Source: Limnobacter sp. SAORIC-580
GTDB taxonomy: Bacteria; Pseudomonadota; Gammaproteobacteria; Burkholderiales; Burkholderiaceae_B
Direction: 5' to 3'
DNA length: 64,000 bases
Assembly: GCF_013004065.1 (NCBI RefSeq)
Contig: NZ_CP053084.1
Span: forward strand, 248,001 to 312,000
Shown one piece after another: positions 27,601 to 35,819 of the stretch (positions are counted from its first letter, which is position 1; each line of letters starts with the position of its first letter). The translations under genes and the position numbers were made by a program. The notes under the pieces were generated by a model, which was not told where the DNA came from, did no database searches, and worked only from the letters and a program-made list of their open reading frames with translations.

Positions 27601-30600
27601 CTGTTGAAATCAGTAACGCGCTGACAGTGAATGAAAACTTGACCTTGACTTCAGATGTTGTGACACAGGCTTCCTCGGGTGCGGCGGCCTTGATGGTTGG
27701 AGGTGATGCGCGCATTGAGCACCGCAACAAAAGCAGCAATACCTTGGTACGGTTGAACAACGCCAACAACGATTTTGTTGGCCCGGTTACTTTAAGCAAC
27801 CAAGTCAATGTTGAATTGGCTGATCGAAACACACTGACTGTTCAAGGCCAGGCAGGTCGTTTGTCCGTCAATGCAACAGAAGTGAATCAGCTTGGCGATC
27901 TGACTGTTGAAAACCAAGCCGCATTGAATGCAAACACCATTTCCTTCATGAACGCTGCCAACAACTTCGCAGGCCCCGTGGTGCTGAATTCTGCTGGCAG
28001 TGTGGACCTGCGCGACGAGCAAGTAATTGCACTGCAAGGTTCAGCAGGCAGCTTGAACGTGCAGGCAGGCACAGCAATTAATCAGTCGGGCGCATTGAAT
28101 GTAAATGGCAACAGCAACCTGGCTGCACCTACAATCAACTTGACCAACGCGGCGAACAGTTTTGGCGGTGGCGTTACTGTTAATGCCACACAGCAGGCAA
28201 CAGTGAATGCCAGTGGAGACCTCTCGGTAGGCGGCAATACAGCAGCATTGACCGTGACCGCACAAAATGAACTGGACTTGAGCAATTCAATGCTGGGTAG
28301 CTTGAATGCGGCCGCACAGCAAATTGGTCAATCTGCCGCTGTATCAGTGACGGGTCCAACAGTCCTGGTTGCACAAGGTGCAACGTTATTGGATGAGGGC
28401 AACGATTTCAACGGCACTGTCACTCTGAATGTGGCGGGCCAAGCCAGCATCGCCGACACAAACAACCTGTTGATTCAAGGCACCGCGCAAACCCTGACCA
28501 CATCAGTTGTTGGTACGTTGACAGCAGGAGATCTTAGTATTGCCAATGGCACCTTGATTGCTGGCGAGATCAATGTGAACCAACTTGAAGTTGCGAACAG
28601 TGCAGAACTGCAAGCTGGCAAGGTTACCCAAACGCAGGCCAGCCAAACTGGAGGAAGCTTGACACTTCGCGCAAACGAGGTTGATCTTGCCCAGTCTGGC
28701 AACGACTTCAGTGGTCAAATTATTCTGCAAAATGTTGGCACTGCAACCATCAGCGACATCAACGATTTGGTCTTGAGTGGCCAGGTTCAGGCCCTGGCAG
28801 CTGATGCGCAGCGCATCACCCAACAGCAAAGCCAGCCAGGTGCCTTGAATGTTCAGGGCAGGGCTGACCTGCGTGCAGCAAATATTGATCTTCAAAATGC
28901 CGCCAACAACTTCGGCGGTGTTGTGGATTTGCAGGTCAGCGACACGGCACAATTGCGCGATGTCAATAATCTGGTTTTGCAGGGTGATGTGGGTACCTTG
29001 AATGTGAGGGCTTCACAGCTGGCACAGGCCAGTTCACTGACTGTTCGAAACAATGCGACCATTGAAGCAGCCGCAGTTGATTTGAATCATCAAGCCAATG
29101 ATTTTCAGGGACGCTTGAGTCTGAATGTTGCAGGCGATGCTCAAGTGGCTGATACCAATAGCCTGCGTGTGGCGGGTAATGTCAACACAGCAACCATGAA
29201 TGCAAGTACCTTGATCGTGGATGGTTTGGCTGCACAGGGCAACGTAACTTTCAATGCCGCATCCACCGGGCAAAGTGGAGTACTTTCGGTGGCAGGCGCC
29301 AGTACTTTCAATGGAGACTCGATCGCGCTGGACAACCAAGCGAACAGCTTCAGTGATGTGGTGCATTTGAATTTGACTGGTGCAGCATCCATCACCGCCA
29401 GCGGTGGGCTGAACGTATCAGGCACTGCCACTTCAGTGAATGCAAGTGCGAATTCGCTTTCTGTGTCCAGCCTTGCTTCAGAAAACATCGTGTTGCAGGC
29501 AGATCAACTTGAATTGAACAACTTCAGCGCCACGGGTAATTTGACCTTGAATGGTGGCAATGTAATTCAGCAAGGTGCTTTGCAGGTGGGGGGTACAACC
29601 ACCCTGGGGGCTAGCAATGTGACTTTGCAGGATGAAGCCAACAATTTTGTTGGCAATGTGGTGCTGAATTCTGCTGGCAGTGTGAACCTGCGCGACCAGC
29701 AAGTAATTGAGTTGCAAGGTTCAGCAGGCAGCTTGAACGTGCAGGCAGGCACAGCAATTAATCAGTCGGGCGCATTGAATGTGAATGGCAATAGCAACCT
29801 GGCTGCACCTACAATCAACCTGATTAATACAGCGAACAGTTTTGGCGGCGGCGTTACTGTTAACGCCACACAGCAGGCAACAGTGAATGCCAGTGGAGAC
29901 CTTTTGCTGGGGGGCAATGCAGCAGCATTGACCGTGACCGCACAGAATGAACTGGACTTGAGCAATTCAGTGTTGGGTAGCTTGAATGCGACCGCACAAC
30001 ACATTACACAGACCGGTGAGTTGTTGGTGACTGGTGCTACTGAGTTGACTGCACAGGCAGTCGATTTAAGGAACGAACACAACAACTTCAGCGGCCCGGT
30101 AACACTTGATGTGGCGGTGCAGACGGATATCTCAGACAACAATGATTTGCTGCTTCAAGGTCAATCGCAAATTTTGAATACATCCGTTGTTGGTACGTTG
30201 ACAGCAGGAGAACTTAGCATTGCCAATGGCACCTTGATTGCAGGTGAGATCAATGTGAACCAACTTGAAGTTGCGAACAGTGCAGAACTTCAGGCTGGCA
30301 AGGTTACCCAAACGCAGGCCAGCCAAACTGGAGGCAGCTTGACACTTCGCGCAAACGAGGTTGATCTTGCCCAGGCTGGCAACGACTTTAGTGGTCAAAT
30401 TATTCTGCAAAATGTTGGCACTGCAACCATCAGCGACACCAATGATCTCGCCTTGAGTGGGCGTGTGAATGCATTGATTGTCAACGCCCAGCGAATCACG
30501 CAGCAGCAAAGCCAGCCAGGTGCCTTGAATGTTCAGGGCAGGGCTGACTTGCGTGCAGCAAATATTGATCTTCAAAATGCCGCCAACAACTTCGGGGATG

Positions 30601-32963
30601 TTGTAGATTTGCAGGTCAGCGACACGGCACAATTGCGCGATGTCAATAATCTGGTTTTGCAGGGTGATGTGGGTACCTTGAATGTGAGGGCTTCACAGCT
30701 GGCACAGGCCGGTTCACTGACTGTTCGAAACAATGCGACCATTGAAGCAGCTGCAGTTGATTTGAATCATCAAGCCAATGACTTCCAAGGCAATGTGGCA
30801 TTGAATGTTTCGGGCACAACAGTTGTTGCTGATGCGAATGTGCTGAATGTGTCGGGTCAATTGAATGGCGCAGCGGAGTTGCGTGCACAGTCGATTGAAC
30901 AAGACGGTACCCTGACCGCCAATTCCAGTGTCTTGCTGCAAGCCAATCATGTTGATCTGGGTAACCAGGGCAACAGCTTCAACAGTCTGCTTCGTGTGGA
31001 AGATGCAAGCCAGGCAACTTTGAGCAGTGCCGGTACCTTGCGGGTACAAGGTGCAAATTTGGGTAATTTGAATCTGCAAGCACAAGAGGCCAGTTTGGGA
31101 GAGCTTGGTGAGTTGCAGCAGCTGGATATAGCGGCTGCTGAAGTTCGCCAAACAGCAGCTTTGAATGTGAAGGGTGATACACACCTGCGCAGTGACCGGG
31201 TAGATCTGAACAATTCAGAGAACGATTTTATCGGGAAAATTACGGTTCAAAATCCGGATTCCGCCAACGCAAGCGTGTCGATTACAGACAAAAATGATTT
31301 GTCCATGCAGGCTGAAAACCTCGCCCTGGCCGCACGCGTGTTAGGCAACTTTGAATTACAAGCCAACAATGTGGAGCTTGGTAGCACGCAAGTGGATGGT
31401 GCAAGCCAGATCGAATTGACTGGTGCATTAACCCAAAGCAGGTCGGTCATGTTGAATGATGCAAGCTTGACAGCAGCCCAAATCAGTTTGACCAATTCCG
31501 GCAACCGGTTCAATGGCAACACGCAAGTACAGTCAGGTGGTTCGGTTGCACTGGGAACCAGCGGCAACTTGAATGTCAATACCACCTCATCGACTGGTAC
31601 TTTGGCCCTGAATGTAGGGGGTAATGCGGAAGTCAGCGGCATGCAGGTGCAGTTCGCGGATTCGCAATTCGATGGTGAACTGGCAGTTTCTGCCAATCAA
31701 ATTTCCCAAGTGGGGCGGTTGCAGGTTGGGGGCGATGCCAGGCTTGAATCAATCGGTGGCGAAATTGATTTGCAGCATGCAGACAACCGCTTTCGGGGCA
31801 CGGTCAGTGCCAGTGCGGAGCAAACTCGTTTGTCGACCTTGGGCGACATGCAGTTGTTGAACCTGAACAGTCGGGGCGGGCAGTTGACCGCCGATGGCCG
31901 CATGCTTCTGCTGGGCACAATTGAGCAAACGGGTGGTGCTTTGACCTTCACTGCGAAAGGCGTGTCGCGACCATTGTCTTCTGCCGACATTGCTCTGGTC
32001 TTGCCACCTTCGCTGGATGTATTCTCCAGCAAAGAAGCGGTGAATCCATTCACAGGACTCGGTCGCATTACTGTGGCCAGCCCGATGATTCATCAACGTT
32101 CAGGGCAATTGCTCACCACTGCTGGTGCCACAACCCAGTTCAATTCACCTGAAAACGGTTCAATTGTCCTGACGCAGAATAACCAGATCAATGGTCAGGT
32201 CGGCGTACTGGCCGGGCGAAGCCACAATCAATCTTTCTCTTATGTGGCAGATCGTGGCGGGAGTCTGTTTGCAGTTAACAACGACGTGCGGTTGAATATT
32301 GGAGGGCAGGGTGCCGAAGCAGACTTGATTGCTGTTCGAGCGCGTGGCCTGGCCACACAGGGCAGTGATGCGGTGATCCGTGCTCGGATGCCTTACAACG
32401 ACCTTGCTGTGGGTACAGCCCGCTCTTACGCAGGCCTGACACTTTCGATACCCTTGGGGGGAGTGAATGGGCAACCGGGTGGTTTGGCCACATTTGGCGA
32501 ATCGTCTGGTTCAGGTCAGTCGGCAGGTGCCGGTGCCATCCGGGTTGAAGTTGGTGACATCAATCGTCCGGGCTTGGGTGGTTTCCTCACAGTACTACCC
32601 TTTGAGGGAAGTAATCTGTTGCCTGGGCAAGTGGTTTACCTGGCGGGCCCGGAGCGCAAGGGCACTCAAGCGTTTTTCTACGATGGGGCACGCAGTCTTG
32701 ATCGCATTCCCGTGGTTTACAACGGCACCTTGCTGTTGTCACCACAAGAAGCTGCCGCCTTGACGACTGCCCAAGGCGCTGTGGTATTGGCTCGCCAGGA
32801 GCAAACCCGTTCCGTGGTTCGCACTGAAAACGTGGCTGGCAAAATTATCAATGGTGTGGTGGCGGAAGTGGGCCCGGGCAGGCCTGCAACCGAGGGCGAG
32901 GGTGGTGCAACAAAGCCGGCCACTTGTGATGCAGAAGACTCAGGCCTAAGCTGCGCACCCTGA
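24684..32963 (+). CDS. TpsA exoprotein, filamentous-haemagglutinin-type adhesin (2759 aa)
   Basis: Very large secreted beta-helix protein. After a signal peptide (cleavage near VQTA, residue 40) comes the TPS secretion domain: LPGTTVITQTVNQRDVIRWQ, FIGSGETVRFVQP-like region and GRIFLINPSGIVFG (conserved NPNGI-type motif), about residues 45-290. The rest consists of roughly 27 imperfect repeats of about 70 residues built around N-x-F-x-G, each with the pattern L-x-D-x-N-x-L-x-V-x-G. No VENN motif or toxin-like C-terminus is seen, so adhesin rather than contact-dependent toxin is likely. It ends with the only two Cys of the mature chain that I noticed (2748 and 2757). I chose ATG 24684, the first start after tpsB; the longer frame lies inside tpsB. 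Confidence 0.95.
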   Translation: MTSATCKLNSSFPLKPLAAAVLLVFSANVQTAPILDGVLGNNLDLNVSLPGTTVITQTVNQRDVIRWQEFSIGSGETVRFVQPGADSVILNRVVGGNSSEIFGSLVANGRIFLINPSGIVFGAGSQVNVGSLVASTLNLKGNGNGNGQMPGQTIEFETGANAGGILNAGSITAKDIVFLAPSITNSGNLTAGLQPQHQAGSGVSVNLIAAKEVTVNTSGSDLIVQAVEGHNNALIQQLGQVLAEGGRIILLASASNNGDPSVINTAGVNQASRISIEGDLIQLTGSLNVGNPQGTVDVIAGEVGQMRNGQSAALLSDGGLNINSRGGLSLNNAGNDFTGSVDLTATGSVAVHDSNNLQVSVDSGGEATLSAQNLAIRSLASDGLTVNASGRIEQTGPVQVNGSTVLNANEINLGNQANQFDGEVLINSTAGTTLHTNGGLNISGSAAQLNLTAAEITQSAALSVAGLSTLNANQVNLLESDNDFAGNVELAVTGAATLIDMNDLAVSGSAGAATLSAVNQVQLNELTVESLNVTAASISQNGTLTVQQGTSLNASAVQLADISNDFGGNVELGNVGTAELADEGELSLSGQVNNLTATARNTTQSAQAGPLTVNNTATFNGENVELIQLGNSFRGQVLLNLDGQVQLGSAEGIAVSGRAASAVFNVDSIRQGTTEADALNVLGQTRINNSNSVQLNNAANRFGSTVVLHNAGAVNLNGNDTLTVQGSADDVTLTTGSNGQIVVNGLNANSLSATATRIDQTDFLNLTGTSALSAQHIDLTESGNNQFGSTVTLASSESAAIKANGTLTVAGNVVSGSVEADSLVFNGLTASNGLAMSADSITQSMDVDRALQVQGETRINNSGAVALNNAMNDFNGDVVLNTQGSVRLRDSNTLTIEGQAGSLDLTALSIAQSDSLVVGATAALNAAAVSLNNPANDFQGQVNLLGNARVSLRDENTLNVAGNAQELVLNANTVEISNALTVNENLTLTSDVVTQASSGAAALMVGGDARIEHRNKSSNTLVRLNNANNDFVGPVTLSNQVNVELADRNTLTVQGQAGRLSVNATEVNQLGDLTVENQAALNANTISFMNAANNFAGPVVLNSAGSVDLRDEQVIALQGSAGSLNVQAGTAINQSGALNVNGNSNLAAPTINLTNAANSFGGGVTVNATQQATVNASGDLSVGGNTAALTVTAQNELDLSNSMLGSLNAAAQQIGQSAAVSVTGPTVLVAQGATLLDEGNDFNGTVTLNVAGQASIADTNNLLIQGTAQTLTTSVVGTLTAGDLSIANGTLIAGEINVNQLEVANSAELQAGKVTQTQASQTGGSLTLRANEVDLAQSGNDFSGQIILQNVGTATISDINDLVLSGQVQALAADAQRITQQQSQPGALNVQGRADLRAANIDLQNAANNFGGVVDLQVSDTAQLRDVNNLVLQGDVGTLNVRASQLAQASSLTVRNNATIEAAAVDLNHQANDFQGRLSLNVAGDAQVADTNSLRVAGNVNTATMNASTLIVDGLAAQGNVTFNAASTGQSGVLSVAGASTFNGDSIALDNQANSFSDVVHLNLTGAASITASGGLNVSGTATSVNASANSLSVSSLASENIVLQADQLELNNFSATGNLTLNGGNVIQQGALQVGGTTTLGASNVTLQDEANNFVGNVVLNSAGSVNLRDQQVIELQGSAGSLNVQAGTAINQSGALNVNGNSNLAAPTINLINTANSFGGGVTVNATQQATVNASGDLLLGGNAAALTVTAQNELDLSNSVLGSLNATAQHITQTGELLVTGATELTAQAVDLRNEHNNFSGPVTLDVAVQTDISDNNDLLLQGQSQILNTSVVGTLTAGELSIANGTLIAGEINVNQLEVANSAELQAGKVTQTQASQTGGSLTLRANEVDLAQAGNDFSGQIILQNVGTATISDTNDLALSGRVNALIVNAQRITQQQSQPGALNVQGRADLRAANIDLQNAANNFGDVVDLQVSDTAQLRDVNNLVLQGDVGTLNVRASQLAQAGSLTVRNNATIEAAAVDLNHQANDFQGNVALNVSGTTVVADANVLNVSGQLNGAAELRAQSIEQDGTLTANSSVLLQANHVDLGNQGNSFNSLLRVEDASQATLSSAGTLRVQGANLGNLNLQAQEASLGELGELQQLDIAAAEVRQTAALNVKGDTHLRSDRVDLNNSENDFIGKITVQNPDSANASVSITDKNDLSMQAENLALAARVLGNFELQANNVELGSTQVDGASQIELTGALTQSRSVMLNDASLTAAQISLTNSGNRFNGNTQVQSGGSVALGTSGNLNVNTTSSTGTLALNVGGNAEVSGMQVQFADSQFDGELAVSANQISQVGRLQVGGDARLESIGGEIDLQHADNRFRGTVSASAEQTRLSTLGDMQLLNLNSRGGQLTADGRMLLLGTIEQTGGALTFTAKGVSRPLSSADIALVLPPSLDVFSSKEAVNPFTGLGRITVASPMIHQRSGQLLTTAGATTQFNSPENGSIVLTQNNQINGQVGVLAGRSHNQSFSYVADRGGSLFAVNNDVRLNIGGQGAEADLIAVRARGLATQGSDAVIRARMPYNDLAVGTARSYAGLTLSIPLGGVNGQPGGLATFGESSGSGQSAGAGAIRVEVGDINRPGLGGFLTVLPFEGSNLLPGQVVYLAGPERKGTQAFFYDGARSLDRIPVVYNGTLLLSPQEAAALTTAQGAVVLARQEQTRSVVRTENVAGKIINGVVAEVGPGRPATEGEGGATKPATCDAEDSGLSCAP
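27978..29100 (+). repeat. Long in-frame repeat copy A inside tpsA
   Basis: This stretch aligns without gaps to 29658-30780 at a constant offset of 1680 bases (560 codons). Identity is very high from 27978 to about 28320 and from 28501 to 29100, with a divergent interval of about 180 bases between. It encodes about eight of the 70-residue beta-helix units, counting the unaligned spacer, and so represents a tandem duplication of a whole superunit rather than a single repeat. Confidence 0.9.
29658..30780 (+). repeat. Long in-frame repeat copy B inside tpsA
   Basis: Second copy of the 1.1-kb repeat, 1680 bases downstream of copy A. Matching landmarks: ATCAGTCGGGCGCATTGAAT at 28081 and 29761, TGGTACGTTGACAGCAGGAG at 28511 and 30191, AGGGTGATGTGGGTACCTTG at 28981 and 30661. 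The sequence after 30780 no longer resembles that after 29100. Confidence 0.9.
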
Positions 32964-32978
32964 TAATTTCGCATTAGG

Positions 32979-33007
32979 GACTTCCTGTGTAGCCACCACA
33001 GGGAGTC
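32979..33007 (+). terminator. Hairpin after tpsA, possible terminator
   Basis: Stem of 11 bases with one G-T type mismatch (GACTTCCTGTG / CACAGGGAGTC) and a seven-base loop, sixteen bases after the tpsA stop. No clear T-run follows directly, so termination may be partial or Rho-aided. Confidence 0.45.
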
Positions 33008-33056
33008 TGCCGCATACTTCGCTTTGACATTTTTAATTCAAAACCGGAGTAAGTTC

Positions 33057-33464
33057 ATGAAAACCAAAGCCGTCTTGTCTGTAGAAGACGTACAAGCCAT
33101 TTTGACTGCCGCCCGTGCGGAAGCCGAAGCCAACAACTGGGGCGTAACCATTGCTGTGGCCGACGATGGTGGTCATTTGTTGGGCATGCTGCGTTTGGAT
33201 GGCGCACCTCCCATGAGCGCACACATTGGCCCTTCCAAGGCCAAGTCTGCTGCCATGGCCCGCAAAGACACCAAAATTCTGGAAGACGTGATTAACAACG
33301 GCCGTACTGCCTTTGTAACCGCTCCCTACGTAGACGGGCTGCTGGAAGGCGGCGTAACCATTGTGGTCGATGGCCAGGTGGTGGGCGCTGTGGGTGTTTC
33401 TGGCGTGAAATCGGATCAAGATGCCCAAGTGGCGCGTGCCGGTATTGCAGCACTGAAGCTGTAA
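33057..33464 (+). CDS. GlcG/HbpS family protein
   Basis: A 135-residue cytoplasmic protein of the GlcG/HbpS (DUF336) fold. The pattern AEANNWGVTIAVADDGGHLLGMLRLDGA, then IGPSKAKSAA, and GGVTIVVDGQVVGAVGVSGVKSDQDAQVARAG is typical of the family. Some members bind haem or cobalamin-like ligands (HbpS) and others accompany glycolate oxidase genes (GlcG), but no such context exists here, so function stays open. ATG 33057 has the ribosome site CGGAGTAAG; the longer frame starting 33 bases earlier is less likely. A strong terminator follows. Confidence 0.85.
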   Translation: MKTKAVLSVEDVQAILTAARAEAEANNWGVTIAVADDGGHLLGMLRLDGAPPMSAHIGPSKAKSAAMARKDTKILEDVINNGRTAFVTAPYVDGLLEGGVTIVVDGQVVGAVGVSGVKSDQDAQVARAGIAALKL

Positions 33465-33487
33465 TAGTTGCCATTCATGCAGTACAG

Positions 33488-33519
33488 AAAACCCCGGGCA
33501 TTTGCCTCGGGGTTTTTTT
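33488..33519 (+). terminator. Rho-independent terminator after the GlcG-like gene
   Basis: GC-rich hairpin ACCCCGGGC / GCCTCGGGGT with a short loop, followed by a run of seven T, 24 bases after the stop codon. Confidence 0.85.
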
Positions 33520-33571
33520 ATGCCGGTGCGCTCGTCTAAAATGGGCAGGTACTTACCGACACTGGAGCGCT

Positions 33572-33919
33572 ATGAGCTATCAACCTAATCCGGTTCCCAA
33601 TCAGGAAGAGTCCAACCGCACCATTGTTTTGGTGGCCTATGTGTTGGGTGCTGTGGGTATATTCACGGCGTTTATTCCAATCCTGATTGCTCTCATTATT
33701 TGTTATGTGAAGCGTGGCGAATCAGCGGGCACTATTTATTACAGCCATTACGACTGGCTTATTTCAACCTTCTGGATTGGCATGTTCTGGTTTGTGGTGG
33801 CCATGATCACCATGGTGTTTGGCGTGGGCTTTATTGTTTACGGCATTTTAAGTTTGTGGTTGCTTTACCGCTTCGTGAAGGGTTTGCTCCGGTTTAGTGA
33901 AAGGAAGGCGGTTGTTTAA
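33572..33919 (+). CDS. DUF4870-family small membrane protein
   Basis: A 115-residue membrane protein with three to four hydrophobic segments (about 20-45, 62-90, 92-108). The pattern YVLGAVGIFTAFIPILIALIICYVKRGESAGTIYYSHYDW, with the conserved YVKR and SHxxW, and the end YRFVKGLLRF match the DUF4870-type family widespread in Burkholderiales; its function is unknown. Its stop codon lies 20 bases inside the next gene's frame (33897-33919 overlap), so the two are likely co-expressed. Confidence 0.75.
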   Translation: MSYQPNPVPNQEESNRTIVLVAYVLGAVGIFTAFIPILIALIICYVKRGESAGTIYYSHYDWLISTFWIGMFWFVVAMITMVFGVGFIVYGILSLWLLYRFVKGLLRFSERKAVV

Positions 33920-34430
33920 TCAAGCTGTTGCTGTGTTTGGCCGGTTTGCTGGCGTGTGTCTGCTGCTGTTGTTGCAGGCCTGTGCAGGTTTGCAAGAAGG
34001 TGGTTCGGACGCCTTGGTACTTGAAGATGGCACCGTATTTACCGGCTTCGAAACCGAAAAACCTGAGGTTCAAAAAGCGTTGCTGGCCCAGTTTCGCGAG
34101 TGGCGCGGCACACCTTACAAATTGGGCGGCAATTCAAAAGCGGGCATTGATTGTTCGGCCTTTGTGCAACAGACTTTGAATACCCATTTCAACATTACAG
34201 CGCCGCGCAGCACCACCCAACAAGTCAATATGGGTGTAGATGTAGGCCGCGATGCCATGCAGGTAGGCGACCTTGTATTTTTCCGAACAGGGTACACCAC
34301 CAAGCACGTGGGCTTTTACTTGGGCGATGGAAAATTTTTGCACGCCTCTACCAAGGTGGGTGTCACCATCAGCCGGCTTGATGATTTGTATTGGCGTAAA
34401 ACATTCTGGAAGGTACGCAGGGTGATGTGA
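33897..34430 (+). CDS. NlpC/P60 family lipoprotein, cell-wall peptidase
   Basis: Predicted gamma-D-glutamyl-diaminopimelate endopeptidase acting on peptidoglycan, 177 residues. Lipoprotein signal with lipobox LLQAC (Cys about residue 29), then the NlpC/P60 core: catalytic Cys in GIDCSAFVQQTL, His in TKHVGFYLGDGKFLHAS, with the third polar residue in the following strand. It resembles E. coli Spr/MepS. Start is uncertain: GTG 33897 (used here) or TTG 33912, the latter having AAGGAAGG just upstream; the lipoprotein signal is intact either way. A strong bidirectional terminator follows. Confidence 0.9.
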   Translation: MKGRRLFNQAVAVFGRFAGVCLLLLLQACAGLQEGGSDALVLEDGTVFTGFETEKPEVQKALLAQFREWRGTPYKLGGNSKAGIDCSAFVQQTLNTHFNITAPRSTTQQVNMGVDVGRDAMQVGDLVFFRTGYTTKHVGFYLGDGKFLHASTKVGVTISRLDDLYWRKTFWKVRRVM

Positions 34431-34443
34431 AACACCTGCCAAC

Positions 34444-34474
34444 AAAAAACCCGCCAAACTTCGGCGGGTTTTTT
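34444..34474. terminator. Bidirectional terminator between the NlpC gene and htpX
   Basis: Stem AAAAAACCCGCC / GGCGGGTTTTTT with a seven-base loop. A- and T-runs flank both sides, so it can stop transcripts of both convergent genes. Confidence 0.9.
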
Positions 34475-34492
34475 GATGAGCGCACAGCGGGT

Positions 34493-35371
34493 TTATCGCT
34501 GCTGGGCCAGTGCTTCAATGCGCTGCTCAATGGGTGGGTGGCTGCTGAACAAGGCCATTACACCACCTTTGCCTGAAATACCGGATGCAGCCATGTTCGA
34601 GGGCAGTTCACCAGCCTGCATGCCGCCCAAACGCTTCAGGGCAGAGATCATGGGCTGCTTGTTGCCCATTAACCAGGCTGCGCCCGAGTCGGCACGGAAT
34701 TCACGCTGACGCGAGAAGTACATCACGATGATGGAGGCCAAGATACCCAGCGTAATTTCCATCACGATAACGGTGATGAAGTAACCCATGCCCTGGCCAC
34801 TGGATTCAGAATCGTCTTTGCGCAAAAACTGATCCACCAGAAAGCCCACCACGCGGGCCAGGAAAAACACAAAGGTGTTCACCACGCCTTGAATCAGCGT
34901 GAGTGTAACCATGTCGCCGTTGGCAATGTGAGCCACTTCGTGCGCCAACACAGCTTCGGCCTCTTCGCGGCTCATGCTTTGCAGCAAACCCGTGCTAACC
35001 GCGACCAGTGAGTTGCTTTTGCTGGGGCCAGTGGCAAATGCGTTGGGAGCACCTTCGTAAATGGCCACTTCCGGCATGGGAATGCCGGCTTTGTCTGCAA
35101 AGCGCTGAACTGTGCTGACCAACCATTGCTCGGTGGCGTTGCGTGGTGTTTCAATGACTTGTGCGCCGGTGCTCCACTTGGCTACTTTTTTGCTGATCAA
35201 CAGGCTGATGAATGAACCACCAAAGCCCAGTACAGCACTGAATGCCAACAGCATGGTCAGGTTAAGCTGACCCCCGGCCATGAACTGGTTTAAGCCCAGC
35301 ACATGCACGGTAATGCCCAGTACCACCATAATGGCGACGTTGGTGGCTAAAAATAAAACAATGCGTTTCAT
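34493..35371 (-). CDS. htpX: Membrane zinc protease HtpX
   Basis: Inner-membrane M48B metalloprotease for quality control of membrane proteins, 292 residues. Two N-terminal membrane helices (about 5-22 and 32-55) precede the zinc motif HEVAHI (HExxH, about residue 140), two further helices and the Glu ligand region [15 protein letters not shown]. The C-terminal [14 protein letters not shown] is the usual family ending. Its ATG overlaps the stop of the upstream HPF-like gene by four bases (ATGA), so the pair is translationally coupled. Confidence 0.97.
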   Translation of the reverse strand: MKRIVLFLATNVAIMVVLGITVHVLGLNQFMAGGQLNLTMLLAFSAVLGFGGSFISLLISKKVAKWSTGAQVIETPRNATEQWLVSTVQRFADKAGIPMPEVAIYEGAPNAFATGPSKSNSLVAVSTGLLQSMSREEAEAVLAHEVAHIANGDMVTLTLIQGVVNTFVFFLARVVGFLVDQFLRKDDSESSGQGMGYFITVIVMEITLGILASIIVMYFSRQREFRADSGAAWLMGNKQPMISALKRLGGMQAGELPSNMAASGISGKGGVMALFSSHPPIEQRIEALAQQR

Positions 35372-35712
35372 GATGCGTGTTGTCCTTTCAACAATTGCAA
35401 GGGGGTCACCTGGTGAAGGGTGTGTTTCAGTTGGCGGCGAACAGCACGTGCTGCTGATTCAACCGCCTGGTCAATTGCGCTGAGCCAATGCGGCCCGGCG
35501 CTGTCTACGATCAAGGGCGCTTGCCCGTCGATTCGAATTTCAATCACACAGTTGCGCTGGTCGGCCTGTTTTGCGGAGTGCCTGTCCAGTTTCACGGTGA
35601 TGTTTTTAATCTGGGTCGAAAGTCGATTGATGGCCGAGCGCACGCGGCGAAGCACGTACCTGCGCAGGGTTTCATCGATCTCGGGATGCCGAGCCACAAT
35701 TTCAGTTTTCAT
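35368..35712 (-). CDS. HPF/RaiA-family ribosome-associated protein
   Basis: A 114-residue protein resembling short hibernation-promoting factors (sigma-54 modulation family): [31 protein letters not shown], then [11 protein letters not shown] and CVIEIRIDG, and a C-terminal helix [20 protein letters not shown]. Family members bind the 30S subunit and slow translation under stress. The strong ribosome site AAAGGAGG lies eight bases before the ATG. It is followed by htpX with an ATGA overlap, which links ribosome protection with membrane protein quality control; the link is inferred from gene order. Confidence 0.75.
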   Translation of the reverse strand: MKTEIVARHPEIDETLRRYVLRRVRSAINRLSTQIKNITVKLDRHSAKQADQRNCVIEIRIDGQAPLIVDSAGPHWLSAIDQAVESAARAVRRQLKHTLHQVTPLQLLKGQHAS

Positions 35713-35819
35713 GGTTGCGTCCTCCTTTCGGGGAAATAGACAGTTGAAGTGTACGCTGGTTCAGTGTAAGAATAAATGGAACAATTGCTTAGTAAATATT
35801 CGAATAAATCGAAGGGTTA

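Noticed and set aside
25000..32000. Many long minus-strand frames across tpsA (for example 30132-30632 and 28503-28952)
   Set aside because: They mirror the repeats of the plus-strand gene, have no ribosome sites or protein-like families, and arise because the repetitive sense codons avoid antisense stops.
24684..32963. Contact-dependent inhibition (CdiA) toxin
   Set aside because: No VENN-type motif, no distinct C-terminal toxin region and no small immunity gene follows; the next gene is a GlcG/HbpS-like protein after a hairpin.
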